NCBI GenBank assembly: GCA_903873715.1
Contig: CAIQPS010000081.1
Coordinates: 1 to 52,447 of the forward strand
Source of the DNA: an uncultured Actinomycetes bacterium
GTDB taxonomy: Bacteria; Actinomycetota; Thermoleophilia; RBG-16-64-13
Reading direction: 5' to 3'
Length of the DNA stretch: 52,447 nucleotides
The notes beneath the pieces are model-generated. The model did not search any database, was not told the origin of the DNA, and saw only the letters and a list, made by a program, of their open reading frames with translations. The position numbers were made by a program, and so were the translations under genes. This document shows positions 1-8,783 of this stretch, piece by piece. Position 1 is the stretch's first letter; each line of letters begins with the position of its first letter.

Positions 1-1732
1 CCTGTTCGTCGCCGAACAGGAACTCGGCCAGGGTGCGGGCGAGCTCGGTCTTACCGACGCCCGACGGCCCGAGGAAGATGAAAGATCCGGCCGGACGGCG
101 CGGGTCTTTCAGACCGGCGCGCGAACGGCGGATGGCCCGGGAGACGGCCTTGACCGGCTCGTCCTGACCCACCACGCGCTTGTGGAGCGACTCTTCCATC
201 TTGATGAGGCGGTGCGTCTCGGCCTCGGTGAGCTTGGTCACCGGGATGCCGGTCCACATGGCCGTCACCTCGGCGATCTCGTCCTCACCGATGGAGATCT
301 CGGAGTTCTCGTCGGACTCGCGCCACTTCTCTTCCAGCTCGTGGCGCTGGTTGAGCAGCTTGCGCTCGCGGTCTCGGAGCGACGCGGCCTTCTCGAAGTC
401 CTGGGTGTCGATGGCCGTTTCCTTGTCCTTGCGGACCTCCAGGATGGCGTCCTCGACCTCGCGGAGGTCCGGGGAGGCGCACATGTTCTGGATGCGCTTG
501 CGCGACGCGGCCTCGTCGATGAGGTCGATGGCCTTGTCGGGCAGGAAGCGGTCGCTGATGTAGCGGTCGGCCAGGTAGGCCGCGGCTTCCAGCGCTTCGT
601 CGGTGATGCGCACGCGATGGTGCGTCTCGTAGCGCTCGCGCAGGCCTTCGAGGATCTTGCGGGTCTCGAAGATGGTCGGCTCTTTCACCTGGATCTGCTG
701 GAAGCGACGCTCGAGAGCGGCGTCCTTCTGCAGGTGCTTGCGGTACTCGTCCAGCGTGGTGGCGCCGATGGTCTGCAGCTCGCCCCGGGCCAGAGCCGGC
801 TTGAGGATGGAGGCCGCGTCTATGGCGCCTTCAGCGGCACCCGCGCCCACCAGGTTGTGGATCTCGTCGATGAACAGGATGATGTCGCCGCGCTCGGCGA
901 TCTCCTTCATGACCTTCTTGAGGCGCTCTTCAAACTCGCCGCGGTACTTGGAGCCGACGACCAGCGCGCCCAGGTCGAGCGTGTAGATCTGCTTGTCCTT
1001 GAGGATGCCGGGCACGTCGTTCTTGGCGATGCGCTGGGCCAGGCCCTCGACGACGGCGGTCTTGCCGACGCCGGGCTCGCCCACGAGCACCGGGTTGTTC
1101 TTGGTGCGGCGGGTGAGGATCTGCATGACCCGCTGGATCTCGGTCTCGCGGCCGATGACCGGGTCGAGCCGGTCCTCCTCCGCGTACTTGGTGAGGTTGC
1201 GGCCGAACTGGTCGAGCACCTTGGAGCTCTTGCGCTCCTTGCCGCCCTCGGTGGCGTCCGCCGCCGGCGCGGCCGCGCCGCGCTGCGGGCGCTTGCTCGG
1301 ACCGGACAGCACGCGCATGACTTCCTGGCGGGCGCGGTCCGCATCCACGTCCAGGTCGTTGAGGATACGGGCGGCCACGCCCTCGCTCTCACGCATGAGG
1401 CCGAGGAGGATGTGTTCCGTGCCTATGTAGTTGTGGCCGAGGGAGAGGGCTTCGCGCAGCGCCAGTTCGAGGACCTTCTTGGCGCGCGGCGTGAACGGGA
1501 TCTGCCCCTGCGACTCGTGCTCGCCCTCACCCACGATGCGGGTGACCTCTCCGCGGACCTCGTCCAGAGTGACCTCGAGGGTGCCCAGCACCCGCGCCGC
1601 CACACCGTCGGCCTCGCGCAGGAGCCCGAGGAGGAGATGCTCGGTGCCGATGTAGTTGTGGTGGAGCATCCGGGCCTCTTCCTGGGCCAGGACGATGACT
1701 TGTCGAGCTCTTTCAGTGAACCGTTCGAACAT
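1..1732 (-). CDS. clpC: ATP-dependent Clp protease ATPase subunit ClpC (partial, C-terminus outside window)
   Basis: Hsp100 AAA+ unfoldase that feeds substrates to the ClpP peptidase in the cytoplasm. About 577 residues are visible. They comprise two N-terminal Clp repeat units (each with HNYIGTEH), the first AAA+ module with Walker A GEPGVGKT and Walker B ILFIDEIH, a middle segment with a UVR-type motif ([16 protein letters not shown]), and the start of the second AAA+ module ([15 protein letters not shown]). Roughly 230 residues are missing at the window edge compared with the usual ~810. The ATG at 1732 has a GGAG ribosome site and lies 15 bases after the mcsB stop, so the gene is the last visible member of mcsA-mcsB-clpC. 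In Bacillus, McsA/McsB act as adaptor and arginine-marking system for ClpC. ClpC rather than ClpA/ClpB is favoured by the UVR motif and the neighbours. Confidence 0.97.
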   Translation of the reverse strand, partial: MFERFTERARQVIVLAQEEARMLHHNYIGTEHLLLGLLREADGVAARVLGTLEVTLDEVRGEVTRIVGEGEHESQGQIPFTPRAKKVLELALREALSLGHNYIGTEHILLGLMRESEGVAARILNDLDVDADRARQEVMRVLSGPSKRPQRGAAAPAADATEGGKERKSSKVLDQFGRNLTKYAEEDRLDPVIGRETEIQRVMQILTRRTKNNPVLVGEPGVGKTAVVEGLAQRIAKNDVPGILKDKQIYTLDLGALVVGSKYRGEFEERLKKVMKEIAERGDIILFIDEIHNLVGAGAAEGAIDAASILKPALARGELQTIGATTLDEYRKHLQKDAALERRFQQIQVKEPTIFETRKILEGLRERYETHHRVRITDEALEAAAYLADRYISDRFLPDKAIDLIDEAASRKRIQNMCASPDLREVEDAILEVRKDKETAIDTQDFEKAASLRDRERKLLNQRHELEEKWRESDENSEISIGEDEIAEVTAMWTGIPVTKLTEAETHRLIKMEESLHKRVVGQDEPVKAVSRAIRRSRAGLKDPRRPAGSFIFLGPSGVGKTELARTLAEFLFGDEQ

Positions 1733-1747
1733 CACAGCTTTCTCCTA

Positions 1748-2764
1748 TCACCGGGCGTGCGAGCCGGCGAACGTCTCGCGCATGATCCGCGCCCGGATCT
1801 CATCTATCTCTGGGCTTTCCAATACATCGGTCTTTACTTCCATATGGTCCATCACGATATGCGCCGGCTGCAGCCTGCCCATCAGACTGAAGGCCGATTC
1901 TGCGAGCAGGGCGGGACACTCGACCAATCCCTGCTCCACCCCCACTTGCGCGGCCGATATGAGATTGACCGCTTCCTGGAACGACATGCTCCAGGCGTGT
2001 TGGGCGACGCCGATGGCGCGCCCTATCTGGTCCTTGGCCTGGACCGGATGCTCGCGCATGAGCATCTTACGGACCGAGCGCTCCTTGTCCGTGATGGCCC
2101 TGGCCATACTTTCGACTTCCTCGATGATCTCGCTCTCGGGGCCCGTCTGCCGGGTGACGTTGGAGATCTGGACCACACCTCCAGCGCCTCCCCACAGCGG
2201 GGCGAGGCCGAGACCACGTCCTACCAGCTCGAGCGCCGTGGCCGCGAGCTTGCCTGTGAGCATGAGCCCGGGCACGTGCAGGGTCGCATACGCCCGCAGG
2301 CCGGTGCCCGCCTTGGCCGGGTAGGTGGTGAGATACCCCCAACGGGGATCGAACGCATAGCTGACGCCCGACTCGAGCCGGTCGTCCAAAGCACTGACGA
2401 GCGACCACAGCGCCTCCAGGTGATCGCCCTCCCGGAAGCTGATGAGGTTGAAGTGGTCCACCCCGTTGATCTCGAGCGAAGCCTGGTTGTTGCCGTAGAT
2501 GGCGAACCCCCGGCCCTCCCCGGTCTCCTCCGCGAACGCCGGCGTCATGAGCCCGCGCTCCACGAGATGGGTGACCTCCGCTGACGGCATGGCATCGAGG
2601 TCGTAGACCCGCCACGGCCGTTCCCAGTGCTCGCCCTTGAGGGCGCCGAGCACTTCGGAGCGCAGCTCTTCGAGCGCCGCCGCGTCTTCCACATGTGGGA
2701 ATCGCCGGAGCGAGTCGTTGCGGCTGAGCGACAGGGCCGAAGCTGTGAGGGCATCGCCGCTCAT
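1748..2764 (-). CDS. mcsB: McsB-like protein of the phosphagen kinase family, apparently lacking catalytic residues
   Basis: 338 residues, against 350-365 for typical McsB, which phosphorylates protein arginines to mark them for ClpCP. The fold signature is clear: SYAFDPRWGYLTTYP followed by GTGLRA (R157), and QISN near residues 200-203. Several family active-site motifs are altered. The SSRIRLARN-type ATP-binding loop reads SALSLSRN (residues 9-16), NEEDH reads NGVDH (100-104), the Cys of TSCPTN is Tyr148, and the RGxYGE loop reads APLWGG (189-194). I infer a pseudo-kinase, perhaps kept as a ClpC adaptor. The gene overlaps mcsA by 4 bases, indicating translational coupling, and the frame is intact with normal codon use, so it is not a decaying gene. 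The alternative is that unusual residues still support activity. Confidence 0.9.
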   Translation of the reverse strand: MSGDALTASALSLSRNDSLRRFPHVEDAAALEELRSEVLGALKGEHWERPWRVYDLDAMPSAEVTHLVERGLMTPAFAEETGEGRGFAIYGNNQASLEINGVDHFNLISFREGDHLEALWSLVSALDDRLESGVSYAFDPRWGYLTTYPAKAGTGLRAYATLHVPGLMLTGKLAATALELVGRGLGLAPLWGGAGGVVQISNVTRQTGPESEIIEEVESMARAITDKERSVRKMLMREHPVQAKDQIGRAIGVAQHAWSMSFQEAVNLISAAQVGVEQGLVECPALLAESAFSLMGRLQPAHIVMDHMEVKTDVLESPEIDEIRARIMRETFAGSHAR

Positions 2765-3348
2765 ACTTCTCCCCCGTCGAGTCTCTGCCCGAGCTCGGCC
2801 AGCCGGTCGCGGACGCCGGCCGCCTCCTCGTAGCGCTCGTGCTCCACCAGTTCGCGGAGCATCCGCTCGAGGCGCATCATCTCGTGCCGCAGGGTGTCGG
2901 TCTCAGGGCCGCGCAGAGGCATCTTGCCCAGATGCTCCACCGGTTCCGCCTCGCGGCGGATGGTGGCTTCGAGATGCTCCGCGAAGATCCGGTAGCAGTT
3001 GGCGCAGCCGACCATTCCCGACTCCTTGAGGTCGCTCAGGGTCGTACCGCACACTCCGCAGAAGTTCTCTTCGTGGTTCACCGCGGAACCTCCGGGCACG
3101 TCGTGCTTGTCCGGCGAAGCCTTCTTGCCGAGCCCGCGCAGCACCGAGGGAACGGCCAGCACCAAGGCGAGACCTTCCGTCTGCTCGCCGGCCGTCTCCT
3201 CTGCGCAACGGGCGCAGAGATGCGTATGGATGATGGTCCCATCCACCACCTTCAAAAGATGCATGGTGGCAGGCTCTTCCCCGCACAGCTCGCAGTCCGC
3301 GGAGCCGTTAAGGTCGAGGTTCCAATCGGGCGATTCGTCTGCAAACAC
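2761..3348 (-). CDS. mcsA: McsA-like zinc-finger protein with C-terminal UVR domain
   Basis: 195-residue cytoplasmic protein of the McsA type, which in Bacillus activates McsB and links it to ClpC. Two zinc-binding Cys4 units are visible: CELC (residues 20-23) with CARC about 25 residues later, then CGVC with CANC. The C-terminus carries a UvrB/UvrC-type helix (HERYEEAAGVRDRLAEL) expected to bind ClpC. The GTG start at 3348 is set by AGGAGG at 3354-3359. It is the first gene of the visible operon, and no ctsR gene lies upstream, where the neighbour is divergent and unrelated. A possible -10 (TACAAT, minus strand, 3459-3464) lies about 110 bases upstream without a good -35. Confidence 0.92.
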   Translation of the reverse strand: MFADESPDWNLDLNGSADCELCGEEPATMHLLKVVDGTIIHTHLCARCAEETAGEQTEGLALVLAVPSVLRGLGKKASPDKHDVPGGSAVNHEENFCGVCGTTLSDLKESGMVGCANCYRIFAEHLEATIRREAEPVEHLGKMPLRGPETDTLRHEMMRLERMLRELVEHERYEEAAGVRDRLAELGQRLDGGEV

Positions 3349-3588
3349 CCGGGCCTCCTATAAAGACAGACCGGCTATCCCGGCTGCCTACCGGCGGATA
3401 AGTACGGGAAACTCGGCGCGTACCCCGCCGGGAAAATGGTCGTCGTTTGACTGTCGAAATTGTAGCATAGCCGCCCTTCGGCGACCGCTTTTTGGGGCGC
3501 GAAATATACCCCGTGGGGTTCCGTCCGCAGGGCGGTGGGAAGGGGACGTCAGCCGGCCGGATCCTGCTCGTCTTCAGGCCGTGAGACC

Positions 3589-5373
3589 ATGAGGGAAACC
3601 ACCGCGCCTGCCGGCGAGTCTCACGGCCGGTGGCGCAGGCGCAAGGGCTCGAGCGGATGGGGTGACGTGGAGACACATCGTCTGAGGGTCGCACTCGCTG
3701 TCGTTCTGGCAGTGGCGTTCATCGTGCTGCCCTCCGCGCTCGCATACCTTCCCACCGGGGCGCCGGCCGGGCCACATGCCGCGCAGGCGTTGCCCGCCTG
3801 GGACGTCCTCACCATCGAGCGGAACACCGCCCTCGCGGAGATCATCGTGGTCGGAGAGGTGACGCGCGTCGACCCGGCCAGGTGGAACGGATCGGGCGGC
3901 AAGAAGCCGGGGCCGCTCTCCTGCGCGTCATGGGACCCGATGGTCTACGCGACCTTCTACGTGAAGCCCACCGAGGTGCTCAAAGGCGTGCCCCAGTGGG
4001 GCACGCCGGTCGCCTTCCGGCTGGAGGGCGGCATCCCCGTCGACGGGACCACGAACGGCCTGATGGCGACGCTGCCGACCTGGGAGGACGGGGGCGGCGG
4101 AGTGACCCTGCTGAGCCGCGGCGACACGGTGGTGGTGTTCGGGCAGGTCGCGGGCGACCGCTACGGGGGCGGCGTGTACGACCCGGCCGGCGCCTACTGG
4201 CTCACCATGGGCGACAGTTCGCTGTGGTCGGGTCCGGCGGGCGCCTCCAACGTCACCAACCACGGACTGCTGCGCTATCAGGACGAGCGGGAACTCACCG
4301 TGGAGTCGATGATCTCGCTGATCCAGGGCTACGTCGACCACCCCCTGCCCGAGACCACCGGCCGTTGGACCACGATGCATCCGTCGGGCGCCGTACCGCC
4401 CGCCCGGTTCGGAGAGGCGCTGGTGACCCTCGGCGATTCGGGCAAGATCCTCATGTTCGGCGGGGCCACGGACGAGGCCCATCCTCTGAGCGACACCTGG
4501 CTGTACGAGCCGCTGCACGACGCCTGGAGTGAGGCGGCGCCGGCCGGCGCGGCGCCGCCGGCGCGGTGGGGCATGGCCTACACCTACCTCCCGGCCACGG
4601 ACCGGGTGCTCGTCTTCGGCGGCATGGGCGCCGACGGGAAGGCCCTGGACGACACCTGGCTGTATGACGTCGCCAAGGGCCGCTGGTCGCACTTGGTGAC
4701 CGGCGCCGCTCCTTCGCCCCGCTACCAGGCCGGTGCCATCTACGACCCTGTCACCAGACGCGTCGTGCTCTTTGGCGGCCGCTACTCGCAGCCCGGCTTC
4801 CAGCAGGACTACTCAGACACCTGGGCCCTCGACACTGGGGCGAAGACCTGGACGCAACAGAAGGCGCCGGGCGCACCCGCAGGCGCCTCCCCGGGGACCA
4901 CCTGGCTCATCCCGGGTCAGGACACCGGCACCATCACCTTGCTGGCCGGCCCGCCCCCTATCTCCGAGATCGGCGGCCCGGTCCCGAGCATCGACCCCGA
5001 CCGGATCGCCACAGCCTGGACCTCCTACACCTACGACACCCACCGCGACTCGTGGACCAGCCTGGGGAAAGCAGAGACATCGCCGCCGATCAGCCGCTTC
5101 TACGCCCTGGCTTTCGACTCGGCACTGCGTCAGGCCGTGGTCTTCGGCGGACTCGACATCCACGACGACACGCTTGCATACACCTGGGTGTATGACGGTG
5201 GCTATCTGACGAACGTGAGCGACCCCCAGAGCGCCCAGCCGCCCGGCCGAATCGATGCGGCCATGGCATACGACCCGGTGACTCACAGGGTAGTCCTGTT
5301 CGGAGGCAGGACCGCCCCGTACCGGGCGGCCGACGTGCCGGCTGACACCTGGGTGTACTCGCCGAAGTACTGA
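3589..5373 (+). CDS. Secreted or membrane-anchored Kelch-repeat protein
   Basis: About 594 residues from the ATG at 3589. The frame is open from a GTG at 3535, and a GTG at 3667 just before the hydrophobic segment is another candidate, so the start is uncertain. An N-terminal hydrophobic stretch (ALAVVLAVAFIVLPSALA) after a basic run suggests export or anchoring. Residues ~70-270 form a globular part without an obvious family. From ~280 onward come Kelch-type repeats, with a blade pattern of PPARFG, then ILMFGG / VLVFGG / VVLFGG, then DTWLY or DTWAL. At least five blades are visible, suggesting an extracellular beta-propeller. It diverges from mcsA and belongs to the accessory block between mcsA and lysS. 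Function unknown. A second Kelch protein, a lipoprotein, lies at 48430-49623. Confidence 0.85.
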   Translation: MRETTAPAGESHGRWRRRKGSSGWGDVETHRLRVALAVVLAVAFIVLPSALAYLPTGAPAGPHAAQALPAWDVLTIERNTALAEIIVVGEVTRVDPARWNGSGGKKPGPLSCASWDPMVYATFYVKPTEVLKGVPQWGTPVAFRLEGGIPVDGTTNGLMATLPTWEDGGGGVTLLSRGDTVVVFGQVAGDRYGGGVYDPAGAYWLTMGDSSLWSGPAGASNVTNHGLLRYQDERELTVESMISLIQGYVDHPLPETTGRWTTMHPSGAVPPARFGEALVTLGDSGKILMFGGATDEAHPLSDTWLYEPLHDAWSEAAPAGAAPPARWGMAYTYLPATDRVLVFGGMGADGKALDDTWLYDVAKGRWSHLVTGAAPSPRYQAGAIYDPVTRRVVLFGGRYSQPGFQQDYSDTWALDTGAKTWTQQKAPGAPAGASPGTTWLIPGQDTGTITLLAGPPPISEIGGPVPSIDPDRIATAWTSYTYDTHRDSWTSLGKAETSPPISRFYALAFDSALRQAVVFGGLDIHDDTLAYTWVYDGGYLTNVSDPQSAQPPGRIDAAMAYDPVTHRVVLFGGRTAPYRAADVPADTWVYSPKY

Positions 5374-5439
5374 GCGCCCCGGGGGCTCACGGGCCGGCGC
5401 TGCTCCACCTCCCGGCGGGCGTTGCCGATACTACCCAGC

Positions 5440-6330
5440 ATGAAAGACACCCCGGCCTACGCTCAGCCCGTCTCCGCGCGGCAGGTGGTCTGCCCCCGCT
5501 GCGGACTGCCGACCGGCCTCGAGTACTCCGAGTGTTCCTGCTGCGGCCTGCCGATGGACGCGGAGACCCTGGCCCGCGCCGAACAGGCTCCCACACCACC
5601 GGGCTTCGCCATCTGGCGCTACTTCCGCCCGCGATCCGACCCAGCGGGGCCCATCTACGTGCAGCGCTCTGAGAGCTGGGTCGAAGTGCCTCCGCTCGGC
5701 CCGCGCCGCACTACGATCGGGCTCATTCCTCCCTCGACCATGCACGGCCTGCTGGAACTCACACAAGACGAGGCCGAAGCGGAGATCCTGCGCCGGGACG
5801 CAGCCTTCAAGAGCAGCGCCATCGGGAAGGCCCACCGCGAAGGCAGCCGTGCGCACCGCCTCGTCGTCGCCCTGCCGGGCGTGTTGACGTTCGTGGCCTA
5901 CCTGTCCGCGACGCTGTGGTTCGGAGGCTTCTCCGCCCCGAACGCCGTGGGGACCACAGGACTCCTGGCGGCGAGCGGGCTCCCTCTGGTGATCGCGGGG
6001 TTCTCGGCTTCCCTCATGTGGTCGTCACAGGCCGGCGAGGACGCTTGGTGGACGGGAGGCCTGGCTGGGGCAGTATCGCAGTCCGGGGTGGTCGCTTCCC
6101 TTGTCTGGTCCTGGCCGCCGTTCTTCTGGTCGTACTGCGTCCTGGGAATGTTCGCGGGGTTCGCGCTGGGGTCCCTGGGCGGATGGTGCGGACAGGTGCT
6201 GGCCGGCCGGCTCCGCAGCGAGCATCAGAAGTCCCGTCTCCTGCGCGTCCACGGGCCCGAAATCGGAGCCGGGGTCTGCGCCATCGGAGTGATACTTGCG
6301 CTGGCCGGGGCGGCAGCGTACTTCTCGTAG
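5440..6330 (+). CDS. Zinc-ribbon-containing integral membrane protein, function unknown
   Basis: About 296 residues from the ATG at 5440; an in-frame ATG at 5422 is also possible. The N-terminus has a four-cysteine zinc ribbon (CPRC ... CSCC) near residues 18-36, followed by a soluble ~100-residue linker. The C-terminal half has about four hydrophobic segments: LPGVLTFVAYLSATLWFG, a glycine/alanine-rich pair near residue 180, FWSYCVLGMFAGFALG, and a last helix at the end. A zinc ribbon fused to helices is common in uncharacterised membrane proteins, and I recognise no specific family. It follows the Kelch gene by about 65 bases on the same strand and may be cotranscribed with it. Confidence 0.75.
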   Translation: MKDTPAYAQPVSARQVVCPRCGLPTGLEYSECSCCGLPMDAETLARAEQAPTPPGFAIWRYFRPRSDPAGPIYVQRSESWVEVPPLGPRRTTIGLIPPSTMHGLLELTQDEAEAEILRRDAAFKSSAIGKAHREGSRAHRLVVALPGVLTFVAYLSATLWFGGFSAPNAVGTTGLLAASGLPLVIAGFSASLMWSSQAGEDAWWTGGLAGAVSQSGVVASLVWSWPPFFWSYCVLGMFAGFALGSLGGWCGQVLAGRLRSEHQKSRLLRVHGPEIGAGVCAIGVILALAGAAAYFS

Positions 6331-6338
6331 GACCGGGC

Positions 6339-6701
6339 CTACGGCCCGCCGACCAGTCCGTACGACCGGTAGTGGTTCGACCCGGCGGGCGTCTCGACGA
6401 CGATCACGGTCGGGATCGAGCCGGCCACCATAAGCGGGGAGTAGCCAGGAGCGTTGACGACCAGGCCGTCCGGCCACAGTGCTCGCCCGATGGTCGTCTG
6501 CCCCTCGACTTGCTCCAGCGGGACTTCCATGCCACCCCGGAAATCCCGCCCGTGGAACCTCACGGACTCGGCCGCCGACCACGGCAGCCAGACCCCACGG
6601 ACGGTGTAGCAGAACGGGAACAGGTAGAGCAGGAAGAGGACCACCAGACTGACCGGGACCCATACCGCCGCGCGATGCCGGACTGAACGCGTCAGTATCA
6701 C
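6339..6701 (-). CDS. Small single-pass membrane protein, hypothetical
   Basis: 120 residues with one strong N-terminal transmembrane segment (VWVPVSLVVLFLLYLFPF) preceded by basic residues, so the C-terminal ~85 residues are probably outside the cell. The GTG start at 6701 has a GAGAGGCGG-like ribosome site. It converges with the zinc-ribbon gene, leaving only 8 bases between the stops. No family recognised. The coding call rests on the membrane segment, the ribosome site and the lack of a better frame. Confidence 0.6.
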   Translation of the reverse strand: MILTRSVRHRAAVWVPVSLVVLFLLYLFPFCYTVRGVWLPWSAAESVRFHGRDFRGGMEVPLEQVEGQTTIGRALWPDGLVVNAPGYSPLMVAGSIPTVIVVETPAGSNHYRSYGLVGGP

Positions 6702-6827
6702 CCGCCTCTCCTCTCCACCGGAACGAGGCCCCAGAGAGTCCCGGGCTCCATTCTACGACCGAGCGGCTGACTGGAACATGACCGCGGCCGATAGTACTGT
6801 GGTGGCTCACGACCCGGAGGCGCCGCC

Positions 6828-7805
6828 ATGGATACCTTCCCCACGTTCAAAGCCGCTGTTGTCCAGGCCTCACCCGTCTGGCAGGACAGAGAGCGGAGCA
6901 CCGACAAGGCCTGCTCGCTCATTGCCGAGGCGGGCCGCAACGGCGCCCGGCTGATCGCGTTCCCCGAGGTCTGGCTGCCCGGGTATCCCGCCTGGGCCTT
7001 CCTCGGCACGCCACTCTACGGCAACGCCTTCTTCGCCGAATTGTTCGCCAACTCGGTCGAGATCCCCGGCCCCACCACCGACCGGCTCTGCGAGGCCGCC
7101 CGCAAGGCCGGCTCGTACGTCGTCATGGGGCTGAACGAGCGCAGTGGCGGCAGCCTGTACATCACCCAGCTCATCATCGGTCCCGACGGTGAGATGCTCG
7201 GCCGGCACCGCAAGCTCAAGCCCACCCACGTCGAGCGGACCATCTACGGCCAGGGTGACGGCAGCGACCTCAAGGTGTTCGATACCGCCGTCGGCAAGCT
7301 CGGCGCGCTCAACTGCTGGGAGCACCTGCAGCCGCTCATGCGGTATGCCATGTTCTCGTTGGGCGAGCAGGTGCACGTCAGTTCGTGGCCGTCGTTCAGC
7401 CTGTACCGCAAGCAGTCCTACGCACTCAGCGCCGAACCGTGCATGGGGGCCTCGCGGCAGTATGCGCTGGAAGGCAGCTGTTTCGTGCTCGCGGCGGTGG
7501 CCACCACCTCCAAGGAGACGGTCGAGCGCCTAGCCGACACCCCGGAGCGCGCGGAGATGATCGAAGTCGGTGGTGGCGGCAGCACGATCTTCGCCCCCGA
7601 CGGCTCCACCATCGCGCGACCCGGACCCTGGGACGAGGAAGTGATCCTCTACGCCGACCTCGACCTGTACGACATCGTCCGGGCGAAGAACTTCGCGGAC
7701 CCGTGCGGCCATTACGCCAGGCCTGACGTGCTCAGCCTGCTGTGGAACAAGGCTCCGCAGCCACCGGTGCGCGAGCAGGAGCGCATCCCGGAGGGCGAAG
7801 CCTAG
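6828..7805 (+). CDS. Nitrilase-family carbon-nitrogen hydrolase
   Basis: 325-residue cytoplasmic enzyme of the nitrilase superfamily branch 1, which converts nitriles to carboxylic acids and ammonia. The Glu-Lys-Cys catalytic triad is visible: Glu47 in FPEVWLPGYP, Lys129 in GRHRKLKPTH, and Cys163 in GALNCWEHLQPL. NCWEH with HRKLKPTHVER is typical of true nitrilases and the related cyanide and aldoxime-pathway enzymes rather than amidases. The ATG at 6828 has GGAGG eight bases upstream. It is monocistronic and converges with an HSL-type hydrolase, leaving 24 bases between stops. The substrate cannot be read from sequence. Confidence 0.93.
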   Translation: MDTFPTFKAAVVQASPVWQDRERSTDKACSLIAEAGRNGARLIAFPEVWLPGYPAWAFLGTPLYGNAFFAELFANSVEIPGPTTDRLCEAARKAGSYVVMGLNERSGGSLYITQLIIGPDGEMLGRHRKLKPTHVERTIYGQGDGSDLKVFDTAVGKLGALNCWEHLQPLMRYAMFSLGEQVHVSSWPSFSLYRKQSYALSAEPCMGASRQYALEGSCFVLAAVATTSKETVERLADTPERAEMIEVGGGGSTIFAPDGSTIARPGPWDEEVILYADLDLYDIVRAKNFADPCGHYARPDVLSLLWNKAPQPPVREQERIPEGEA

Positions 7806-7829
7806 GCGGGGCACAGCCGGCGACCGCCG

Positions 7830-8744
7830 CTACGGCCGGGGCCGCCCCCGAACGGATGCGAGGTGCGAACCGAGGAACCGCGCGATGTCGTCCAGGGACC
7901 GGCGGGCCTGCGGCAACGACAGATAGAGTTGCCAGACGTGCCACATGCGGGGATACATCTCCAACCGCACGTCCACACCCGCCGCCCGCGCCGCCCGCTC
8001 GATCTCCACAGCGTCCTCCGCGAGGATCTCATCCTCGCCGGCATGGACCAGCAATGGCGGTAGACCGTGCCAGTCGCCGAAGACGGGTGAGATCAGAGGC
8101 TCGCGAGGATCCCGCGACCCCACGTAGGAGACGTCGTACAGCCTGAGCGCCCGGGGGTGCAAGAGCGGATCGGCGGCCAGTCCGTCGACCTCCTCGGGCC
8201 GGGTGAGACGGCCCGCCGGGGAAAGGCAGGCCAGCGCGGCGGGCAGCGGCTCGCCCGCGTCGCGCAGCTTCATGGCGACCGCCAGTGTGAGGTTCCCGCC
8301 CGCTGAGTCCCCGGCGACGACGATGTCATCCGGTGAGGTACCCCGCCCGAGCAGCCAACGATACGCCGCGAGGCAATCCTCCAGGGCTGCGGGGAAGGGG
8401 TGTTCCGGGCCGAGACGGTAGTCGACGAGGAGGGCCGGTACACCCATCTCCCGGGCAAGGTGCGCCACCATAGTGACGTGCAGCGGCGTCAGACCCAGCA
8501 CGAAGCCGCCGCCGTGAAGATACAGAAGGCACGATCCGGGCTCGGCCCCCTCGGGTATCAGCCACAGACAGGGGACTCCCGCGGCGCTCACAGGCCGGAG
8601 GGCGGCGGCCGCCGGTGGGCGCAGCACACGCATCCCCAGACCGATCAGACCCCGCATCACAGCGAGAGGAAGGTACGCGTGCGCCACGCGGATGAGAGGC
8701 AGTAACGCCCGCACTCTCCGCTCAGCCGCTGCTTCACTCCTCAT
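7830..8744 (-). CDS. Alpha/beta-hydrolase of the hormone-sensitive lipase type (esterase)
   Basis: 304 residues. The HSL-family oxyanion motif HGGGF (near residues 77-81), the nucleophile elbow GDSAGGN (Ser near 146) and the acid/His region (HAGEDEIL, then WHVW) make up a complete carboxylesterase catalytic machinery. The N-terminal ~35 residues form a cap-like helix with no clear signal peptide, so it is probably cytoplasmic. The ATG start has a GAAGGAG ribosome site and lies 39 bases downstream of lysS on the same strand, so it may be read through from the greA-lysS promoter. Substrate unknown; short-chain esters are typical for the family. Confidence 0.92.
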   Translation of the reverse strand: MRSEAAAERRVRALLPLIRVAHAYLPLAVMRGLIGLGMRVLRPPAAAALRPVSAAGVPCLWLIPEGAEPGSCLLYLHGGGFVLGLTPLHVTMVAHLAREMGVPALLVDYRLGPEHPFPAALEDCLAAYRWLLGRGTSPDDIVVAGDSAGGNLTLAVAMKLRDAGEPLPAALACLSPAGRLTRPEEVDGLAADPLLHPRALRLYDVSYVGSRDPREPLISPVFGDWHGLPPLLVHAGEDEILAEDAVEIERAARAAGVDVRLEMYPRMWHVWQLYLSLPQARRSLDDIARFLGSHLASVRGRPRP

Positions 8745-8783
8745 GCTCGCTCCTTCGGGTGAGCGATACCGCCCAGGCGGCCC

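Noticed and set aside
182-2584. Open frame of 800 codons on the plus strand
   Set aside because: Antisense shadow of clpC and mcsB; the minus strand carries clear AAA+ and phosphagen-kinase motifs, and the plus frame has none.
3440-3470. CtsR operator before mcsA
   Set aside because: Only one heptad (AGTCAAA) is present; the required direct repeat is missing.
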